From Cornus controversa (Eukaryota; Streptophyta; Magnoliopsida; Cornales; Cornaceae): a stretch of DNA of 64,000 nucleotides. The notes under the pieces are model-generated. The model was given only the letters and a program-made list of their open reading frames with translations, did no database searches and was not told the origin of the DNA. This document shows positions 36,848 through 48,590 of this stretch, in pieces. Within the stretch, counting starts at the first letter, position 1, and the number at the start of each line of letters is the position of its first letter. Location: contig CM048845.1 in assembly GCA_026545225.1 (NCBI GenBank), forward strand, positions 86,951,033 to 87,015,032, written 5' to 3'. The translations under genes and the position numbers were made by a program.

Positions 36848-39013
36848 TGTCACGTCCCGATTTTCGACATCCGGTTAAGAGTGAGGGAAATGGGGGTGAA
36901 CGGTGAATCAATTATCAATTCTATTCATCACCAACTGTACTCTAATACATTTCACATCTCTAATCTCAATGCAGAAGCATAATCACCTACACACGTTTAC
37001 CTATGTATGTCTCAACCTCAATAACTTATTATGGGCCCCACACCTAGGACCAGAGGTGACATTGTCCATTAACCCTAATGGAATGTCCATTAACCTTAAT
37101 AGAATGTCTATCCATGTAAATCACCACGAAAACCTAAATTGCATGTATGTACATATACATGTACATTGCAGACCTAACTAACCCCAATGGGTCCGTTACA
37201 TAACGTCCCACAATTATTCAAATTTTATCTCAATTATTCCACCGAGCCACACATTACGATGTATCATAATATGGGTTATGATGCATTGCACAAGTTGTGT
37301 AACATCCTGCGAAATCCACTGGAATCTCACTCAAAACACTCAACCATGATGCATCGTAATTGAGTTTACGATGCATCGCCATATCACGATGCATCGTAAT
37401 TGGGATTACGATGCATCGTAATCACTCACCTGTAACAACCACATATCCACTAAGTGATTACAATTATCATTCTTATCTCACTTCTCAATCCACAACATAA
37501 GTACATCCACTATATAATGCAAAATATTGAAATCTCTCACACATACTTCACATAGTCTCAAACATGCAAATTGAACCTAATAATTAATTAAATCCATAAC
37601 ACATAAACATTGAGATTCAACTCTTCATCATACATTGTATTCCTCAAAAGTTATACATAAGTCATATGTGGCAATTATATTTGATATCTAAATACACCAA
37701 CATAATTCAAATGTAAATATAACATTTTCATCATAGTCCATATGCCACAAACTGGCATGGACATCAACCTACATATCTAAAAGAAATGTCTCCAAAAGTA
37801 AACTCAAAAGTCCTTCCATGCTCTTTAAGCCTCCTCCTTCATAGGAGTTTTATCTGAAAATAATTTGGGGGATGGGGGTGAGCATACAACTATGCCCAGT
37901 AAGAATGATCTACGTGACTCTACCTTAACTCAGGCAGCCATGCATGAATGCATATGAAGTCTTTACATGACTATATGACAAATATTCATGCTTCTCACCC
38001 TTAAAATATACAAATTTTAGAAATCATACGTGATGCTCCACATTTCAAGATATGAAAATTTATATGAAGTCACAACTCACAAGCAAACTCACACTACGTA
38101 TAATCCGGAGATCAATTCAACTGAGGACTTCCCTTGTCACAATCCATAGTAAGGGTTTCTTTGAAACCACGAACCCTGCTTACGCTTTTCGGGCTATTAA
38201 CCCGATATAAGCGACACCCATTTGGCCAAGTTTTGGGCCTTGCACCCTAGGGCTTCGGTCCCTTCTTAATTATCACACGCCCCAAAAATTGCGTTTTTCA
38301 CTTATCATATAAATGCACAATCTTCACAATTTCAACCAATACAACGCATTTTCTTCCTCAACTTAAGCTTGTCACAATGCCATTAGTCTCAAAATGTCTT
38401 TCATGTCAAAATAAAGAATAATTTCATACCCTTACCTCAAGTCTTAAGCTTGGGAGCCAAGTTTCGAAATTTTAGCCTTTTCTACCTTGTGAAACGTATG
38501 TTCGATCCGAAGTGTAGCCCTCGCCGAGTGGAGCAATGCACTTTGCCTTCGACATTTCTCGATTTCTAGCCTAACACCTCCAAAATCTAGAGATAAGGGA
38601 GAGAGATGAAGTGGGAGAGTTAGAGAGAAGGAGATCTATAAAAATGAAATATGGGGCGTGAAATAAGTAATTTTTTTCCGAGTCACTTAACGTACCCTCC
38701 CAACCTCCATTTTTGATTTCGAAAGCGGCTACGGCTCCAAAATCGATTCTTTAACTCTCTAAACATTTTGTTTGGTTATGGACCAAAATTTATATTTTTC
38801 TAAAAAAAATTCGGATTCCTGGGCCCACCTGAGCACATCCCGGGGCCTCATTGACCCAAAAAGTAAAATTTCTCCAAAACATTCCCAAAACCTTAATACA
38901 AATTTTCAAACATGTTTTCTACAATTAAAACATATTAAACATCATTAAAAATGCAATTAGGGCAAAATAATGCTTAAAATGAAAATCGCTCAAAATTGGA
39001 CCCGGTCTCTACA
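36848..39013 (-). mobile_element. 2.2 kb LTR of a probable Ty3/gypsy element
   Basis: On the - strand it begins TGTAGAGACCGGG (39013) and ends CGGGACGTGACA (36848), with TG...CA termini and an adjoining tRNA-Met-type primer site. There is no credible coding frame. It contains several copies of the palindrome ACGATGCATCGT (37335-37425) and sequence typical of plant long LTRs. No matching 5-base duplication was found around 36744/39013, consistent with a rearranged insertion. It lies between the MULE remnant and the small viroplasmin-like frame. Confidence 0.7.
37240..37430. repeat. Array of ACGATGCATCGT palindromes within the LTR
   Basis: The 12-base perfect palindrome ACGATGCATCGT or one-base variants occur at about 37256, 37281, 37350, 37368, 37387 and 37409, alternating with TAATTGRGTTT/TAATTGGGATT. 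Confidence 0.7.
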
Positions 39014-39099
39014 AAAGCAAATGCATAAAATAATAAACAAGTAATTAATATGTTCGGGTAACATCAAAGTAAAGGCATTTAAAGGTGGAGAGAAAATTA

Positions 39100-41615
39100 C
39101 TAATTAAAATTTTTTAGTATCTGGGAAGTGGGTTCTTGTATGTTGAACGGTTATGACCAGGCACATGACAATGTGAACAACGAGTGACATTCTTGTTCTA
39201 AAATTGTGATTCATTCCGCTTGACACGAGGTCGTCTAGGTGGAAGAGCTTGGATCGGAGGCTGAACATGTGGATAAGAGGATTCGACACCACTTGAACTT
39301 GAACTTTGAATGTTATTAGCTATTTCGGAAGGATGTGGAACATCGTGCGTAACTATTGGAAACACTGTTATATCATAAATGTTACGCTGCTTTTCAATCC
39401 TAAATTACGGTTTGAAACAATCATATACATTCATAGAACAATCTTTTATTGCACGACATGCATGAGGACATGGAATGCCCGGCATCTCCCACTCCCTACA
39501 AGTGCAATAAGCACATTCACCAAGAACAACCTTATATATCCTATGTTTCCCATCATCTATTGAAAATCATGTGTTTCCAGCTCTTACACAATCATGCGCA
39601 AGCCCTTTAGTCAGATTATCTTTAATTTTTTTCTCCGTTAACAGACCAACTGGAACATTCCATTTCTCCATCACCCATTTTTTTATGTACAAGAATTTCG
39701 TATAGGGTTTAAAGTGCTCTTAAACAAACAAATTGATAGACAAATGTCTTTCCTTAAGGACCCATTCGTTGAAAAACTTCGCTCGGTTGGTGGAGTATTT
39801 ATCCCACTGTCTTACTGTAAGGAGCACAACAGACCAATGCTCAGGAGAATTATCCAACACCCATTAGTGTAACTCGGATTGAAATATATTCAATTCTCGC
39901 ATCGTCTTTTTATAACCCTTCATTGTTCAGGAATGAGTAACGTTGTTTAGTAGAGTCTTAGCGGTATCCTTCGTACCACCCCTAATCTTGAGATTTAAGT
40001 GACCAATGATATATTTCATGTAGTTCTCTATTAAATAACGAACACACCATGCATGAGAATGAGATCCAAACACTTCTCTAACACCACTATCAGTTAGGAT
40101 CGTTATGAACCGATCCTTAACTATTTCCTTCACCTTACGAAGAAACCAATTATAATTTTCATCATTCTCCACAAATACTATTCCATAAGCAAAAGGATAT
40201 AATCCATTGTCCGCATCATACCCAGTCGCCCCAAGCAAGGTGCCTCTGAAATTACTACTGAGTTAACAAGAATCTATAGAAAGTAAAGGCCTGCAATGTT
40301 TGAAACCTCATATCAAACATTTGTATGACACAAATAATTATTTGAACTTCTGCTCGCTTGTCGTATTCAACTCAACAACCGATCCAAGCATACATTCTAT
40401 AATGTGATAGCAATAAAACGGGACCATTAAGTAACTATCCTCAGGTCTTCCATCAATGACCTATTTTGCAAACTCTTTTGTCCTCCACATTTGCATGTAA
40501 CTCATACTTATACTAAATTTATTTTGCAAATCGTTGCTCATTTCTCTGGGGGGATGCTACAGTGATTCAATGCATTTTGACACCACTAGTTTAGCCAACT
40601 TTGGACGTATGTTTAGCTTTATAGTAGATAAGTCTTGTGTAGTATGTGAATGTACATTATTAAAGCTCTTCACCCTAACTATATCAACCTTCCCCTCACA
40701 ACCTGCCGTAACTTTCCAAGGGCATCCTTCCACTACACATACCATCTTATAGTAATTCCGGCTACAATTTAGAGCCTTGAATCCAAAATGGTTCCTCAAA
40801 GCAAATTTATGAATTGACAGTTAGAAAGCGTCTGGACTCTCGAACAATTGACCCACCATTTTCAATTTTTCAACTCGCGTAGTAAAGACAGAGTTCACTA
40901 CATGACGATGTATTATCACACAAGTGTTGGAATGGACTAGTAGAGGCCCTGCAATTCAATTGTAGAGTGTTTAATATTAAAATTACAGCACGGGGGCTGC
41001 CTTAATTCATTTAATTTTTTTCATTTTGAAGAGACGTGATACTTTTACTTCACAATTGTGACAATATGATACTTTTACTTCACATCTGTGATAAATTTAT
41101 TTCACATCTGTGACAATGTTCACAATAATTAAAAAAATTATTAAACGTGATCATTTTGTCCATATCATGCAAAAAATAACACTAACATAGTGACAATTAC
41201 AATAAAAAATATGTATAGTTAACGTACCTGGTGCTAATGGGCTGAGATGGTAAGAATGTTAGTGTTTCCTCAACACCACACTCATTCGTCACGTAAACAT
41301 CAATTGTTTCATTATTCAGTCTAAACATTACTTTTATGGTAGTGTTGTTAGACAACTGTAAAGGTTGATCTTTCCTAAACTTATTACTATAGAGTAAGTG
41401 TAATTCTCAACCAAAATAATTTCAAGTCATGTGGATAATTCATGCAGACATTCTTTGTACATCATATCCACATTCACAACAATCGCTTTTGAATGACCAC
41501 TGCGATAGGTAATTTTGCCAACGGATAATATGATCTCACAACCAAAATAGCATATGCAAACTAACTTCTTACTCAGGTTATCCGACATTGTTACTGTGCT
41601 ATATAACAAACACAA
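39100..41615 (-). pseudogene. Degenerate Mutator-like (MULE/MuDR) transposase
   Basis: Domains appear in order on the - strand across many stops. An N-terminal PB1-like part starts MSDNLSKKLVCICYFGCEII (41588). The DNA-binding region follows (40799-40557, VVEGCPWKVTAG). The transposase core carries RPLLSIDS then GATGYDADNGLYPFAYGIV (near 40230) and FITILTDSGVREVFGSHSHAW (40130-40060). A SWIM zinc finger reads CTCREWEMPGIPCPHA (near 39490-39440) and a zinc knuckle reads CSHCHVPGHNRSTYK (near 39180-39135), its last Cys replaced by Tyr. In-frame stops interrupt the frame near 40455, 40345, 40265 and elsewhere, and the first catalytic block is altered (IDS for IDG), so it cannot be active. Terminal inverted repeats were not found. 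Confidence 0.8.
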
Positions 41616-43560
41616 TACTAATTAGTATATCAGAAAATTATATTTTATTTTATTTATGCATTGTATTCAACTATTACTTGTTTTTAGATTTCTAAACATC
41701 ATTTTTCATAAAATCTTAACCGTAAGCTTAAAGCTCCAACATATTCATGCTATCGATGACAACAATAAAATGTATTGACATGAAAAGAAAATACATGACA
41801 AATACCACCAACCATATAAATGAAGTTTGAAAATTACAAGGAACAACAATGCCATATGCAATCATAGAGATAACAATAGCATTTGCAACCAGTTGCACTT
41901 ATTGATACACAGTTCAGAATAACCAGCTTCAATCATATTATGTAATCCGATCAATACCACATTACTTCAAAGGAATTTCTTACTCTTTTATATTATAAAT
42001 GATAAAAAAAGAATGGTCTATGGATGTAAAAGGAATAATACATTGGGAATAAAATTGTCAACAACCAACCCAAGAAGAGAGCAAAGACAAATTATACTTA
42101 AGGTTAGATAAACCAACCAATAATGACGATAATAATTGTTTAGACTAGTTGCAAAATATACAACAATAATAATTGCAAATACTATTGAAAGAATTAGCAA
42201 CCGGTTACTTTTGCAATCTGTCCAGAGCAACATTGGTAGAAAAATCATATCCGTGTAGTTGCATAATTTATACAATCTTATGATTTTTAACTTTTACTAA
42301 TTAGTTGCAATCAACGGTGTTCTCCAGAATTCTTGGATATGTTCATAAAATGTGAAACTAGTTGTATTTGGTATTAAGAAGTTTTTTGATCGGTTGCAAA
42401 ATATACTACAAAGAATTAGCAACCGGTTGCTTTTGCAATCTATCTAAAACAACATTGCAAAAAAGATCATGATAATAAATAAAACTATAAAAAATAAACT
42501 TGGTCTAAACTATACCTAAACCCTAAACTGGAACAAATTAATGATTTACACCAAAAAAAAGTATGTAGAGAGAGGCTTTGTGGTCCTTCGAAGGTAGATG
42601 GTAAATGTCGCCAGAAAAGAGTCAAGACTGTACCTAAACTGAGAAAGAGCGAGAGGTGTGAATTTATGATAGAGAGAAGTGCGTGGGGGAGCGAGAGAGA
42701 GAAAGAGCGCACATGTAATGGACTTTAGAGAGAGAGTATTACATGCGATTTAGAGAGAGAGGGTAGAAAGAGAGAAGCGTGAAATTGCACTCTTTTGATA
42801 GACTAAGAAGAGTATTTTGGTAATTTGATATTAGACTTAATGAGAGTATTTATGTCTTTTGGTCAAATTTTATTTGATTTGGAATATGTTGATAATTTTA
42901 TATGTGCAGAGTATTTATGTAATCTCATAAGAAGGTATTGAGGGTATTTTATATCAAAATAGTACTTATTGACGTATCTGTAATTACTTTTGTTATGTTG
43001 ACAAATGGTGTAATATTTTTTTGGTATTTGATGTATTCCAGCGTCAGTGTGAGTTAAATTTCAAAGCTTTCTGTCTTTGCACTCATGGCTCAACAAGTCG
43101 AGGACAGGTTAGGCAGTCGAAGCAAAAAGGAAAAGGAAAAAGCCAAACTAATTGGTACATCCAAAGTATACTTAGAAGAAACTGTACTTTAGAATATTTA
43201 TTGATGTGATGTATATGATATTTTCATGATCATGTGAGTCTTAACACTTTATTACTCACAGAAAAATAAAAATAAAAAAGTTTATTCCACTAAAATAAAT
43301 AACTTCGTGAAAGTTTGGTATGAATTCTTGTAAATGGATCAATTTGAAAGCAATCATGCTAATTTTATAGTAAATATGTGAGACTAATTTGTTTTAGTGA
43401 TGTGTTTTTATTTTTCATTTATACTAATCACATTGTACAACAATTCTAACATATAATTTTTCGTCAATTTAAGTTAACTGAAAAGCTAATTTTATAAAAG
43501 TAAATAACTTCATGGAAGTTTGGTATGATAAATGGGTCAATTTTAGTTAAGGCTTCACCG
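41616..43560. repeat. MULE flank and repeat-rich DNA
   Basis: A segment with AGAATTAGCAACCGGTTRCTTTTGCAATCTRTC occurs twice (42190-42225 and 42410-42446), with similar words around each copy, indicating a local duplication. From 43090 to 43210 sequence with CCAAACTAATTGGTACATCC and TACTTTAGAATATTTATTGA recurs at 45260-45335 and partly at 32650-32690. No gene seen. Confidence 0.5.
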
Positions 43561-43561
43561 A

Positions 43562-44122
43562 CCACTGAAAAAAGCTAATTCCACTAAAATGGACAAGAGT
43601 CCTTATAAAAGGGTCAATTTGGGCCAAGACTTTCACGGAGGCTTTGTTTTTTTCCCGTTGGCCAAGTATTTGAAAAATATCTATATTTATCCATTTCATT
43701 CTTTAGGCTGTGTGTGTAAGTAGCATTGAAACAATATATATATATATATAATTCCACTAAAATGGATAAGAGTCCTTATAAAAGGGTCAATTTGGGCCAA
43801 GAATTTCATGGAGGCTTTGTTTTTTTTTTTTCCGTTGGCCAAGTATTTGAAAAATATCTATATTTATCCATTTCCTTCTTTAGGCTGTGTGTGTAAGTAG
43901 CATTGAAACATTATATATATATATATATATACTTTGCATGAGTTAAGGCTTCACGGACCACTGAAAAAAGCTAATTCCACTAGAATGGATAAGAGTCCTT
44001 ATAAAAGGGTCAATTTGGGCTAAGACTTTCATGGAGGCTTTGTTTTTTTTTCCCGTTGGCCAAGTATTTCAAAAATATCTATATTTATCCATTTCCTTCT
44101 TTAGGCTGTGTGTGTAGGTGGC

Positions 44123-44140
<18 letters not shown>
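43562..44140 (+). repeat. Three tandem copies of a ~180-base unit separated by AT tracts
   Basis: Units start near 43562, 43750 and 43960. Each contains CTAATTCCACTARAATGGA, AGAGTCCTTATAAAAGGGTC, GTTGGCCAAGTATTT and TTTAGGCTGTGTGTGTA, then ends GCATTGAA followed by a TA run of different length. The copies are nearly identical, implying recent duplication compared with the decayed surroundings. Confidence 0.85.
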
Positions 44141-44174
<34 letters not shown>

Positions 44175-44297
44175 AGATTTTTATAAAAATCAAAAATATA
44201 ATTAAGACTTCCTAAGAATCTTTGGAGTTAGATTTTGTCTCTTATTTAATCAAAAAATTTATCAGCAAAATTAATAGATCTGTCAATTGAAATAATT

Positions 44298-44324
<27 letters not shown>

Positions 44325-44338
<14 letters not shown>

Positions 44339-44475
44339 ATAAAATAAAGAACTACTCCACTATATATGTTGATTGTTTTCTTGCTCTTAGCTGGTACTTG
44401 TGAGTATCAGCTAAGAGCAAGAAAACAAAGGACACATATATTGGAGTAGGTTTTTATTTTATTTTTAATTTTTTG
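44325..44475. repeat. Foldback (hairpin) element with a perfect 19-base stem core
   Basis: GTTTTCTTGCTCTTAGCTG (44374-44392) is the exact reverse complement of CAGCTAAGAGCAAGAAAAC (44408-44426), with a 15-base loop. Imperfect pairing continues outward through CTACTCCA.../...TGGAGTAG and AAATAAAATAAA/TTTATTTTATTT, giving about 150 bases in total. It could be a small MITE or a microRNA-like precursor; no coding frame. Confidence 0.65.
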
Positions 44476-46204
44476 TTTCACTATTTTTTTTTATTTTTTT
44501 TATCAAGACTTAAACAGTATAAAGGGTCAAGGAATTGTTATTCAACTCAGGTAAGCTTGCATGGGACATACTTCCCATGTTAGAAGTTAGAATATTCAAA
44601 CTAGTCCTATTCTAGGTGTATGAAAGTTAAATTTCAAAATATGCTGTCCCATTATTTATAGCATATATGGAATAAATTTGTTACGTACATTTTTCCACTC
44701 ATGATTATATATATATTCATGACATATGTATGTTGTTAGTTTGGTATAAGGCTCTGTTTGGATTAGGGATTTTGAAAAATAATGAGATAACATGTTATGT
44801 TTGGATAGATATCATTAAAAGAAAATAAATGATAAAGAGACATATTTAGACATCATTAAAAAAAATTTAGAAGGGATACCTCATATCCTATCCTTTCAAA
44901 AATGAGAAAATTAGGAGGAAAAAGCAAAAAATAGTATTTAAGTAGTATTTTCATAATTTTGAAATTGTCTTCAACAATTAGAAAGATAAAATTATTATTT
45001 TACCCATATCCCATAAATATAAAAGGATATGATAGTAATTTGGTCATAATTATTATTTTTTTTTGTTATCAAACAAGAATACTATTATTTTTTTTTCTTA
45101 TTTATTTATTTTTATAATTAATGTTATTCTCTTTTTTTTTTTAATTGAAAAGAACAGAAAAATTTATTATAAAACGCTGCAAAAAAAAAAAAAAAATTGT
45201 TGTTGTAGTAGCACAAATACCAAAAACACAGCGGGGAATTAGCTCTTGCAAGCGCGTGTAAAAAGCCAAACTAGTTGGTACTTGGTACATCCAAAATACG
45301 GATGAAATTGTACTTTAGAATATTTATTGACAGTTTAACTCACACACACATGTGTGTGTGTGTGTGTGTGTGAGATATTTTAAAGATAAATGGGTCTGTT
45401 GCATTGTTGGTTTAGTACGAGTCCTTATAAAATGGGTCAAAACCATCGGAAAAAAAAACTAATTCCACCAAAACAGATAACTTCATAAATGCGTTAATTT
45501 AATAAGTTAACTTTATCAACTACTCAAAGTTTGGTATGATTTCTTATAAATCCCTCGTTTGAAACGGTTAGAATTCGGTATCTATATTATTTCTCTTTTA
45601 TAAAAGTTTAATATAATTTTTTATAAAAAAAAAAATACTAATTCTACTAAAATAGAAAATTATTCAAAATTCATATGATATAAGTTACACGAATTAAAAA
45701 AATTATTTAACAAATCATGTCATTATATGACAGATTTATTAAACGAGTTGACACAGATAACACGTTTAATAAACGAATAAATTAATATTAAAAATATCTG
45801 ACACAATTATTAAATAGATTGAATTAAAATTAAACCGCGTAATTCGACCAAAACACCAATCGCGCCCCCCCCCCCCAACTAACACCAGGAATTTTCTTTA
45901 CATCTGATGTGTCAAGACATAATTCAACGTGAGTTCTTTTTATACCAAAAATAAATAAATAAAAAATATTTTTTTAAGTGGGTCCAACATACATATGCAC
46001 TTATTAAAAAAAAATTAATACAAAATTTTAGACCAATAAAAGTTGTATATATATTTTGGAATAAAGACAGAAATGATGGTGATGGTGATAATGATATATC
46101 ATTGTTTTAGAGAAAAGACAAGAATGGTGGTAATGTATCATTGTTTTGAAATAGGGACAAGAATGATGACGATGCATTATTATTATTATTATTATTATTA
46201 TTTA

Positions 46205-46998
46205 AGAAGTATAGATACGAACACAGAATACGGGTACACAAAATACGGGTACGATACGACACGAACACGACGATACAACAAATTTTAAAAAAATAGAACA
46301 CAACACGATAGAGATACGACTATGAAATAATATATTAATATATATTTAACAAGTTAACCAATATCCACAATACCATAAATCTAATAATAAAAAAATAATA
46401 AATCATACAAATACTTCAATTTATTATCAAACAATTAATATATTTTTAAAAAGGATGTTCATTATATTCAAACCCACTACTAGAATCTTGCATATTACTC
46501 ATTTTTCTAATAACAAACAAATAAATTTAAATACAAAATACCAAATAAACTAACATGACTTTATGTTAAATAAAGTTTTATTGAATTTTTTATTTTTTTG
46601 TTTCTAAATTTATTATTTATGAATTTTATCTTACTATTTTTTATTTTAAAAATTTTTTATTTTAGAAAATACTATATTTATATAAAAAAGGGCATAACAG
46701 TCATATTAAACGGTATATATGTCATTATAGTTATTTCAAGGGGTCAAGATGTCAACTTTTAGAAGATGAGGAGCTGAAATGCTCAAAAAAATAATTCAAA
46801 GGGATTTTTTTGTAACTTTGAAAAAATTCAGGAATTTTTTTGCACTTTTAAAAATTACAAAATGTACCCCTTCGTGTCTCCCACGTGTTCTAAAAAAAAT
46901 CCAGGACACTTCTAAGGAGTGTCCGACACATGTTCGAGGAGTGTCCTAGTGTCCGACACGGACACGGCACCCCTATACGAAGTGTCCGTGCTTTCTAG
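46205..46998 (+). mobile_element. GTGTCCGACAC-type non-autonomous element, copy A
   Basis: Starts in a tract of ACGAACACGACGATAC-like words and ends with GTGTCCGACACGGACACGGC and ACGAAGTGTCCGTGCTTTCTAG. Related copies are at 58215-59065 (same orientation) and 61958-62455 and 63858-64000 (opposite). The interior is AT-rich with no coding frame. Confidence 0.55.
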
Positions 46999-47273
46999 AT
47001 TTACATAGAATTCACCAAACCCTCGTATCAAAGCATTTCCATACATTTGACTATTTGAATATTTACACATATGATTTCTTCCACATGACTGTTCTCCACT
47101 ATAACAGTTGCTTTTGATATAACGTGAGAACTGAACTTGGGAATGGGAAGCCAGGAATTCATTCTTAGTAAAGAGCTAAATTGCAAAGGCTTATCCTGAT
47201 TTAAGGCCTTAATACTCTACCCAAAGCTGCGTTCAAATGGTTTTCCCCAGTACATGACTCAGCTACTACAATA

Positions 47274-47587
47274 GGCCCAGTTTGGTGTGGAATTTCCCCT
47301 AGATTCCCCCCAAAGGTTAGGTTTGATTTGCCAAGTTAGATGATAAAGGAAAAGGGGGAAAATAAAATAATTTTTTCTTCATTTCTATGTTGCTTAATTA
47401 TAATTATAAACTAAAAATTTCTAACAAGTTCTAGAAATTAGAAATAAGAATTATAAAAAAAAAACCTCTCTTCCTTATTTTCCCACATATTTTCTCACCC
47501 TTGTTCTTTCAAGGTAAAAAGGGCCAATTGATTTCTTTTGTGCTGTCTTTTGAATTTCTACATCGAGTTTTCAGACCAAACAGGGCC
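47274..47587. mobile_element. Small MITE with GGCCCWGTTTGGT ends
   Basis: GGCCCAGTTTGGT (47274-47286) and ACCAAACAGGGCC (47575-47587) are inverted repeats matching at 12 of 13 bases, bounding 314 non-coding bases. ACAAT occurs close to both outer edges but offset by one base, so the target duplication is uncertain. Confidence 0.6.
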
Positions 47588-48590
47588 ACAATGAACTCTA
47601 GCTCACTGAGTTCAGTAACATGAGCATGCAGGACAGGTTAAGCATAACAAAGTTCTCACTTTTGCATAGATCCCTTCTCTCATAAATAAAAAAACTAATA
47701 AGTAGAACAAGAAATTTACTGTAATAAATAAACATATTAATTTGAATTTCTTCTATAGGTCGGAAACCACCTTAAAATCATCTCAACATAGTACCTACAT
47801 TTTGCACCGCTCACCAACAATAACATGCAATAAAAAAGAGCAATGATACGTATAGTAAAAGTTATCACCGAATAGAAAACCGAATCCCTCTCCATCCATC
47901 GGATAGTGTATGTGTAACCCAAATATTTATTTCATTTTCACCACCTAATGGATAGAAAGACATTCGGAGATAACTTTTACTATACTACATTTTGTAATAA
48001 AAAATTGTGGTCATTGTTCATAGTTCTGATATAACTCAAACTCGTCAGAACCTAAGCGCCCACTACATGATTACTTCTAATTTCATATTAGCAAAAGTTA
48101 AAAGTGGTCTAAAGTTTACCATGATTAAAGCCATCAGTTTAATGGATACAAACCCCAATAATCTAAGCTATAAAAAGAGGCAATGAGACAAACCATGCTT
48201 CTATGCATGCATTTCCAATAGAAAAAAAAGAATATGTACAGATTATATGTTATTCCCACTTGTTTAAGTGAAAATAACAAGAAAAAAAAAAAAAGAACTT
48301 TTCACAAATTGATCAGGCCATGCCAATGAAAAAGGAAAAAAAAAAAGGGGAAAGAGAAAAAAAATCATGAGAGAGAGCACTCTAGAACCCCAGAGAATTA
48401 GGGTTAGAATCAGGCTCTGAACTTATATACATGTCTAAAATACTAAAGAAGAGATGACCATTGGGCTCTTTTCTTTCAGGTGAATCATAAAAAGGATGGG
48501 AAAAAAAATAGAGAGAGAGAGAGAAGAAGAAGAAGATGAAAGGACCCCAACAACAGATAAAACCCTATCTATAAGTTAGAAAGAAGCATA

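Larger units (their letters stand above)
45405..48580. repeat. Gene-free repeat region downstream of the hydrolase gene
   Basis: Contains more units of the 100-base repeat (45405-45560), a 12-base poly(C) run near 45865, a (TTA)n run (46177-46202), the GTGTCCGACAC-type element (46205-46998) and a small MITE (47274-47587). The part nearest 48580 is probably the 3' UTR of the - strand hydrolase gene. Confidence 0.55.

Noticed and set aside
37240..37430. CRISPR-like array suggested by regularly repeated palindromes
   Set aside because: Plant nuclear LTR sequence; repeats are 12 bases with uneven, partly repeated spacers and no cas genes.
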